Origin: Antilocapra americana
Lineage: Eukaryota; Chordata; Mammalia; Artiodactyla; Antilocapridae
DNA: 64,000 nucleotides
NCBI GenBank assembly: GCA_007570785.1
Contig: ML664152.1
Span: forward strand, 1,736,911 to 1,800,910
Direction of reading: 5' to 3'
Shown: positions 57,701 through 64,000 of the stretch, piece by piece
Layout of the letters: each line of letters starts with the position of its first letter
Numbering within the stretch: position 1 is the stretch's first letter
Notes under the pieces: generated by a model
Told to the model about the DNA's origin: nothing
Seen by the model: the letters and a program-made list of their open reading frames with translations, nothing else
The model's database searches: none
Translations under genes and position numbers: made by a program

Positions 57701-59100
57701 CACAACAATGGAAAATTACTTCTGACAAGGGTTCTTGAATTCTGATTCTAAGATTTAAAGGTAGTCTGTGAGGATTTGACCTTCAGATTAAGCCCTCACC
57801 CCCAGAATTGTTAAAGACTAAATTCCAAGGTGTAGCTATACTCCCACCAAAAGATATTTAATCCCATCAAAAACGCTTCCTGTCACAACCATTTTTATAA
57901 TAAATCCTCCTCATAAGCCAGTTGCAATACAGTCAGATGAGAAAGGAGAGCCAGCTCGGGGAGCATTTACTAATGGTCACAAGCCACCCATGGCAGAAGG
58001 CTCTCAGAGGTTCTGTCCATCCTTGACACTGAGGGCCAGGCCACACCTCTGGACTGACAGCTGGCAGCAGAGTGACCTGTCCTTCCCTGGAAGGTTCTTC
58101 GGTGCAGACGGACACTCGGGGGCCAGGAGCCAAGGCCTACCCATGCTGTACTTTCACACATCTGACTTCCTCATATCCTCCCAGAGGGGCAGCAAAGTTG
58201 ATCTCTGAGGTCTTTTAAGATCCTGAATAAATAAACTACAACTGATTATTCTTATTAAAATGAAATACTGACTTTTAAATTAAAAACAAACTAATTGTGC
58301 AAAGGATTGAAAAGCAGAAATCCCAATCAGCTTAGCAGAGACGGGGAGGTAAACTTGCAAGGCCCACCGGCTGGCACCCTAATTTTCCAGCTGCCCCCAT
58401 GCCAGCTGCCCCGGATCAAGGTCCTCTCGCTCTTCCTCCACACAGAAGCCTCCTCTCTCCTGGCCTGTAGCCCATGGGGCACAGGAACCTGGCCCCCACC
58501 TCCTCCACCACACCTGGTTCCAGAGCTCCCAACAAACCTCTAACAAGGATCGGTGGCTGGGCTCCCCCCCTCAGAGCAGCCGAGCTGCCAAAGCACAGCC
58601 CCATACACCCTGATGCGTCCAGAACGAGATGAGACCACAGTGGTGGGGAGCAACCAGTCGACACCTGCCCCCTCCAACTAGAACTGTTGTGGAAGACCAT
58701 TAGCTCATCCCTGGCTCCTCCTCGGACAACAGGCCACACACCATAAAGAGTGTCATTTCACTAAACTTCTTCAATTACTTCAATACTGACCAAACCCTTT
58801 AAAAACACTGATCTTTCCTACCGTAAAAGACACCAGATGCAATTTCTTTGCCTTTTCCTGGTGAGATTTTGGTAAAAGCAGAAATTGCTGTATAAGTAGT
58901 TAAGGTAGTGTCAACTAACATCGAAGCAGGAAATTTCAAAACTGGAGCAGTGGAAGAAATTGGATTAATTTAGGGTTGATTTAAGATAGCACCAGCAGCA
59001 AAGGCAAGTGGATGTCTAAGGAGAAAACTCACAAGGATGATCAGATCAGAAAAACACACAACTTAAAGATACATCAGAACTTGGGCTCTAGGAAGACAGA
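54767..59100. other. GC-rich unassigned sequence
   Basis: About 4.3 kb. GC-rich to 56250 and 56560-57400; AT-rich 56290-56500, 57480-57920 and 58740-58990. The longest frame (268 codons, 54935-55741 minus) has low-complexity composition and no known domain. A possible MIR trace lies at about 57190-57260. No gene recognised. Confidence 0.35.
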
Positions 59101-59320
59101 GTGCGTGCGTGCTCAGTTGCTCAGTCCTGTCCAAACCTGCGGCCCCATGGACCGTCGCCCGCCAGGCTCCTCTGTCCATGAGATTCACCAGGCAAGAATA
59201 CTAGAGTGGGTTGCTGTGCCCTCCTCCAGGGGATCCTCCTGACCCAGGGATCGAACCCACATCTCCATGGCTCCTGGAATGCAGGCAGATTCTTTACCAA
59301 TTGTGCCACTGGCGAAGCCC
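59101..59320 (-). mobile_element. Bov-tA type SINE inserted at the edge of an L2
   Basis: Minus-strand copy, CTCAGTTGCTCAGTCCTGTC to the head at GCCACTGGCGAAGCCC. GAAGACAGAG flanks it on both sides (59092-59101 and 59326-59335), a 10-bp target-site duplication. Confidence 0.95.
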
Positions 59321-59325
59321 ACTAT

Positions 59326-59440
59326 GAAGACAGAGACTGAGTCTTATATTCACTGCTATACCTTTGGCACCCAAATGCCTGACACTGGTGGATGTTCATA
59401 AAATGCCCACTGAATGACTGAACAAATAAATGAAGGGAAA
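59326..59440 (+). mobile_element. L2 LINE 3' end
   Basis: GACAGAGACTGAGTCTTATA, TTCACTGCTATACCTTTGG, CCTGACACTGGTGG and a TGAATGACTGAACAAATAAATGAA tail follow the order of the L2 3' end. Confidence 0.7.
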
Positions 59441-59862
59441 AGGCCCTAATTAATACTAACGAAGATGAAAAGCTGCATGATTATAACATGCTAGCAACCC
59501 CTCAGATTTAAAGAAGGTTACTATCAGAGAACTCTCACTGTTTTCTAGTAAAGTTAGTGCCACAATAGTAATCATGAGTCCAATATTCAATTCTTCAACA
59601 ATGCTCACTGTGACCCAATATCTTACCCTCTCTACACAAGGTAGCCAAGGGGAGAGAGGAGCTGTGAACACAGGAAAGAATGCCAGGCCCCCAGACGGGG
59701 CAAGGACCCGGGGAGACTAAGGTCAGACCTGGGGCGTGGGTGCCAGTGTGAATGGCCAGGAAGCACAGAGGATGTCTGAGATGGTCCTGTGAGCCGCACG
59801 GATGTGGCCATCAGTCAGCAGGCTGCCCACCAAACTTGGCAGCTGCGCCAGCTCCTACCAGC
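59441..59862. other. Unassigned sequence
   Basis: AT-rich to about 59640, then GC-rich. Nothing recognised. Confidence 0.35.
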
Positions 59863-60690
59863 TCGAGAGAACTGTTATATCTCAGGATCACCAGCCAATA
59901 GCTAGTCAGTATCCTGAAATGGGTGATGGTGAGAAGATTTATGCTGCAGAAATTGGCAAATGCTACAAATCAGGGCTTTCTACAGCAGCACCAGCACCAA
60001 AAAAGCCATCTGTTAAACATCGATCAGCACAGCCCTACAGGTACCTCACAGTATGTACACCATGTCTCAAAAGCACACAGGACAAGGGGGAGAGAAGAGA
60101 CACATTCTAAAAGAGAGAAAACATTAAAATAAATAGCAAGTTAAATAGCAAATTAAATAAATTTAGTCAGGATACAATGGCATTTCTGAACACTGGGCAA
60201 AGGGCAGAGCAAGGAACAACTGAGGCAACTGGCTCGCCAACCAGAAAAAAATATTAGATCCTGGCGTCAAACTGTACAGAAGCAGATTTCACGTGGATTA
60301 ATAAGCTGTGAGGAAAACAAGAGAAGACTGCTGGAAGATGAACAACTCCTGAAACAGGAAAGTGTTCTTAGGCAGATTCAAAACCAAGTCATTAAGGAAA
60401 AGACTGACAAATCTGAACATTTAAAATTTTTACATTTCTCTTTGGAAAAAATGGGCTTCTCTTGTGGCTCAACTGGTAAAGAATCTGCCTGCAATGCAGG
60501 AGACCTGGGTTCAATCCTGGGGTTGAGAAGATCCCCTGGGGAAGGGAAAGGCTACCCACTCCAGTATTCTGACCTGGAGAATCCCATGGACTGTATAGTT
60601 CCTGAGGTGGCAAAGAGCTGGACATGACTGAGCAACTTTCACTTCACTTTGGAAAACTTAATAGAAGCAAAAGATCAAGAACAATGCAAG
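59863..60690 (+). pseudogene. Relic of a charged, coiled-coil coding sequence, interrupted by a SINE
   Basis: The lower GC content and Lys/Glu/Gln-rich frames contrast with the surroundings. From 60190 to 60450 one frame stays open for 87 codons and reads like a coiled coil (S-K-E-Q-L-R-Q-L-A-R, later L-L-E-D-E-Q-L-L-K-Q-E, later I-Q-N-Q-V-I-K-E-K). A SINE follows. Beyond it, after one copy of the 10-bp target duplication is discounted, the same frame continues (N-L-I-E-A-K-D-Q-E-Q) to about 60690. Upstream (59863-60189) protein-like text lies in other frames with stops, so at least one frameshift is present. I do not recognise the parent gene. No poly(A) tail or splice sites are seen, so it could be a truncated processed pseudogene or a duplicated exon. 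Confidence 0.5.
60451..60646 (+). mobile_element. Bov-tA type SINE inside the coding relic
   Basis: Complete copy, GGGCTTCTCTTGTGGCTCAA to GAGCAACTTTCACTTCA. CTTTGGAAAA occurs immediately before (60440-60449) and after (60647-60656) as target-site duplication. Confidence 0.95.
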
Positions 60691-61139
60691 ACGACCCTCC
60701 TGCTGCTGAGAGGTCCCTACTGCACCTCTGGAGGTCACTGCCTCTGGGTCACAGGGTCTCTGCCCACTGGGTCCAGGCCACCCCGATGCTCCCACCTCGG
60801 GAAGAGCCATGTCCCTCTGCCAACGGCAGGTCACAGTCTCCAGAATGCTCCATGCCCAGTCCAGATGGCCAGAACTTCCGGTAAGAAGGCATGAGGGTTT
60901 CTCGTTCAGACGACACGGACCCTCCCGGGACAGAGTTAGGGGCCATACGCACATCTCGCTGCCCTGTCTCCTTGGGCCCCTCCAGGCCGAGGCCCCCACA
61001 GTTGCCTCTTGGGATATGGACATGTGAAGGGCCTGGCCTGGTGTTTTGGGCATGTCCTCCGTGGGGCGGGCCTGCACTGTGCCCATGCCCAAGCAGGAGG
61101 GAGGGCACGAGGGTGACCTGTCTTCTCACGAGTGACACT
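60691..61139. other. GC-rich unassigned sequence
   Basis: Chance frames only. Confidence 0.35.
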
Positions 61140-61330
61140 GCCCGGTCATCAGGTGAGGTGGTGTCCTGCTGGCTCTCTCCACTCTAAAGTTACTGCTTTT
61201 CCCTTTTCAATAAATAAGTAACTTGGGGAACAGATACTTTGAGACGAGACAAATATCCTGTTTCCCCTCAAACTCTCACTAATTTAGCAGCAGTCCTGAG
61301 CCCTGCCTAAAGTAATCATTACCCTGGGGT
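61140..61330. mobile_element. Old LINE-1-type remnant
   Basis: CTCCACTCTAAAGTTACTGC, TTTTCAATAAATAAGTAAC, GATACTTTGAGACGAGAC and AAATATCCTGTTTCCCCTCA follow the order of the same old LINE untranslated region seen at 49190-49830. Diverged; sense strand uncertain. Confidence 0.5.
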
Positions 61331-62659
61331 CTGCCTCTCGGTGATCCTGTGTCCTCACTCCTTCCCCACGGCTCAGCTGGAACTCTGCTTCCGCTCTCTT
61401 TGTTCACTGACTGCTGCTCACACACAGCAGCACAGACTGACGGGCCTCACTTTATTCTCTGGACCATGAGCCACACCACCGCTGTGGGGGGCCTCGCTCA
61501 GACCCGCGGCTCCGCCCGGGCCCCTCCTTGCTTCCTGCACCCACAGCTTCCAGCCGCATCTTCTTGGAGGAGCCCTGCTTCTCACTTGGCAGAGCCCCCA
61601 ACTGTCCCTGGGGACCAGCTGGAGCTGAGTGGTCTGGGCTCTGACATTTATTCTCGCTGCCCACCTGTGCACACTGACACCAGCCCAGTGCCCAGGCTCC
61701 TCTGTCCCCTCCTCTTGTCCGCACCTTCCTCCCAGATCCCGTCCCTACCACACACTCGCTGTCCCACCTTTGTGAACACTGCACCACTAAGCTGGCCCTG
61801 GGAGAGAGAGGGACAGATGGTGTGCAGCCCTGTCTCTCTGTGGCCTTACAGAACCCAGAAAAGTTTGTTTTCCAAAATCCAGCTAATCCCGCCCCACCTC
61901 ACTGTAGCTCCGTGACTGTCCTACACAGAGCTTTGGTTCTGTAGTGTTCCATCCTGGGTCCCCCACATCCTGGCTGAGGCTCATTTATTTTATCTTGGGG
62001 TCTGCGGTTCCCAGAGTTGGGCTATACTGAGAGGGTCGCCCAGAGCAGCCCCTGCCAGCCCTCCACCCTCCTGGGTCCTCCCTCCTTTACTCCGGCCAGG
62101 GCCCCACCCCTCTCGCCCTGGCTTTTCTTTTTGGTTTCCCTTCTGCACAAAGGCAAAAGTGTGCTCACTTCAAGCGCGCTCACAGGCCACGCTCCAGTGT
62201 CTGGCCCAACTCCCTTCCTGTATGTTCTGAAAATCGCCTCAGATCAGGGACAGACACCTCCACATAGCTCGTGGTGGTGTGGCCACCCAGAGCCCATGTG
62301 CCTGCCCCTGTCTGCACAGTCAGGTCACTGAAATCTATATTTCCATCTTATTAGCAGTGTGTGTCCTCAGGCTGAATTCCTAGAAGGGGACTGCAGGGTC
62401 AAAGCACGAAGCCTGTGGTGTCTGCAGGCCGGGTGGGGGTTTTAACAAACCCCAGAGGTCCTCCTTGATGGCTTCTGATGAGTGAAAGGAAAAGCCAGAC
62501 ACTGGGGACAGGCTCCTCGGCCCCACATTCGGACCTGAGGGCGCCACTGCGTCTCAGTACTTCACCCTGGAAGTAACAGTCCCACACCGCTCAGGACACG
62601 CAGTGCCCCTCGCAGGGACAGGCCTGAGTGCGCCTGGGGTCCCGAGAGCAGCTGTGCCA
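61331..62659. other. GC-rich unassigned sequence with possible LINE-1 decay
   Basis: Around 62370-62410, GAATTCCTAGAAGGGGACTG followed by CAGGGTCAAAGCACGAA resembles the antisense of an old LINE-1 ORF2. The rest is not recognised. Confidence 0.35.
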
Positions 62660-63120
62660 TCATCCTAACCCTACCCGTGCACCAGTTCCCACAGAGAGGC
62701 TCCCGCTGACACTCAGCACACACTGCTCACAGAGGCAAAAGGCAGAAACTATCCAAACACCCGTCCCTAGTGGCGCATAATACAGGTGTGTGACCCTCAT
62801 GCAGCAGAGTCCTAGTGGACAACTAAAAGGAAGAAACCACTGATCCACTTACAGCACAGGTGAACCCCCAAAAAGTCACGTGAGGCAAAAGAAGCCTGAT
62901 TCAAAAGACTCCATGCTGCACTATTCTATTTACATGAAATGCCCAGAAAAGGCACATTTAGAAAACAAACAATGGATCAATGGTTGCCCATGGCTGGAGG
63001 TGGGAATAGGAATTAACTGCAGACACGGGGGCACTTTGGGGTGATGGCAGCACTTTAAAACTGGGCTGCGGTACTAGGTGCACAACTCAGAGATTCATGA
63101 AAAGCGCCGACTGGTCCACT
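62660..63120 (+). mobile_element. Old LINE-1 3' end
   Basis: CTATTTACATGAAATGCCCA, CAATGGTTGCCCATGGCTGG, CTTTGGGGTGATGGCAGCAC and a late CAACTCAGAGATTCATGAAA follow the 3' part of an old LINE-1. Before it, AGAAACTATCCAAACACCCG and GTCCTAGTGGACAACTAAAA match the ORF2 C-terminal zone. No open frame remains. Confidence 0.6.
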
Positions 63121-63767
63121 GACCGAGGGTGATGCTCACACTAGCTTTTAAAGCAAGAAAGCAAAGCTTCCCCAGGGCCTGCCAGTCCCTGTACTTCCTG
63201 CCCACGACGTCCAAGCACTTGAAGATGAACACGCAGGCCACAGGCTGACTGTGCGCACCATCTGTCCATCTGTACGGCTTCTCCCCCACCAGTGGGGCTG
63301 GGCAGGCTCCTGGGGCTTGTGCCCGTGAATAGCACATACCGGCCGTGCAGCACTTCCCTCCCCAGCTGCTCCCCGAAGAGCTCTGGCCCCACGAGTCCTG
63401 AGCACCTAACCCAGCTACATGGCTAGTACGTGGCTCAAAGCCCTGGTGAACTGAAGGGAAAGCCCTGCTTTTCCTACAGCGAGGCTTTCGGAAAGAAGTG
63501 CTGAAAGCCATCGAGAGCCTCCTTCCAGCTGTGCTGCGCACGCCCACGGCTAACAGCTCAGGGAGAACTCGAGCGGCGCTGGTCAGGTCACATGGCACCT
63601 GCTCTTCCTGGGAGAATGTCATCAATACCATTGGTTTCACTGGAGGGGAAAATAAAAGAGTAGAGAGCATCACTGTGAGAACCTAAAAACCCAATCCTCA
63701 CCCAATTTAATTCAACAACTAATACAGTCGTGTCCCCAGAGACTAATAGAGACAGAGCTCATCCAGA
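63121..63767. other. Unassigned sequence with a 192-codon minus-strand frame
   Basis: A minus-strand frame (63095-63673) is open for 192 codons. Its middle part (K-P-Y-R-W-T-D-G-A-H, then F-I-F-K-C-L-D-V-V) looks less repetitive than other chance frames here, but I recognise no family and no clear splice sites bound it. Confidence 0.3.
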
Positions 63768-63862
63768 CTCCCTAGCACTTCGGTATCCTTGCCTGGAGAA
63801 CCCCACAGACAGAGGACTATGGTCCACAGTGTTGCACAGAGTCACATGTAACTGAGTACAAT
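63768..63862 (+). mobile_element. Bov-tA SINE 3' fragment
   Basis: Only the Bov-A body is left: TTGCCTGGAGAACCCCACAG, GGACTATGGTCCACAGTGTT and GAGTCACATGTAACTGAGTA. The tRNA head is absent. Confidence 0.75.
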
Positions 63863-64000
63863 CTAGTCTTGAACCCAGAGACTGAAAGAACAAGAGACGG
63901 GTCATCCGGATGTCCCAGAGACTGGTGTTTCCTCAGCGAGTCAGAACCCAGGCCTCTGCCCCAGCCCTGTGTCCTGAACCCCTCTGACCCCCATTCAGGA
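63863..64000. other. Unassigned end of window
   Basis: Nothing recognised. Confidence 0.3.

Overview
The window is mammalian nuclear DNA from a ruminant. The evidence is the repeat content: BovB (RTE-type) LINE copies with a readable reverse-transcriptase frame, Bov-tA type tRNA SINEs on both strands, CHR-type tRNA SINEs and an artiodactyl LINE-1. These families identify a ruminant artiodactyl but do not separate cattle, sheep, goat or deer. Older L1M, L2 and MIR remnants fill much of the rest. All family names come from reading the sequence, not from a repeat search.

Layout. 1-8.2 kb is repeat-dense: a BovB fragment, a young LINE-1 with its 5' part inverted and target-site duplications still intact, a chain of old L1 pieces and a SINE. 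8.7-12.5 kb holds three simple-sequence or minisatellite blocks. 13.4-23.1 kb carries four BovB pieces, one split by a SINE. 23-37 kb is GC-rich, with SINEs, a G-run block and a tRNA-Thr pseudogene. 37-50 kb has a CHR SINE, an AT-rich island, a degenerate 20-bp array, an antisense old LINE-1 containing a 97-bp minisatellite, and another old LINE. 50.1-52.3 kb holds the only convincing gene candidate. 53-64 kb is GC-rich unique sequence with a SINE-interrupted coding relic and old LINE remnants.

The gene candidate is a short intact reading frame (79 codons) inside a CpG island. It encodes a signal peptide, a Thr/Pro-rich stalk with one N-glycosylation sequon, and a GPI-type hydrophobic tail. 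The signal-peptide region and, in collinear order, many short blocks of the downstream 1.1 kb match CD24 mRNA as I remember it. The frame runs unbroken across the place where I recall CD24 having its intron. I read it as an old CD24 retrocopy that still has an open frame and may be an undescribed CD24-like gene.

I could not trace a multi-exon protein-coding gene. Most long open frames here are chance frames in GC-rich or repeat DNA. No operons, CRISPR arrays, insertion sequences or origins are present. The window probably lies in intronic or intergenic DNA.
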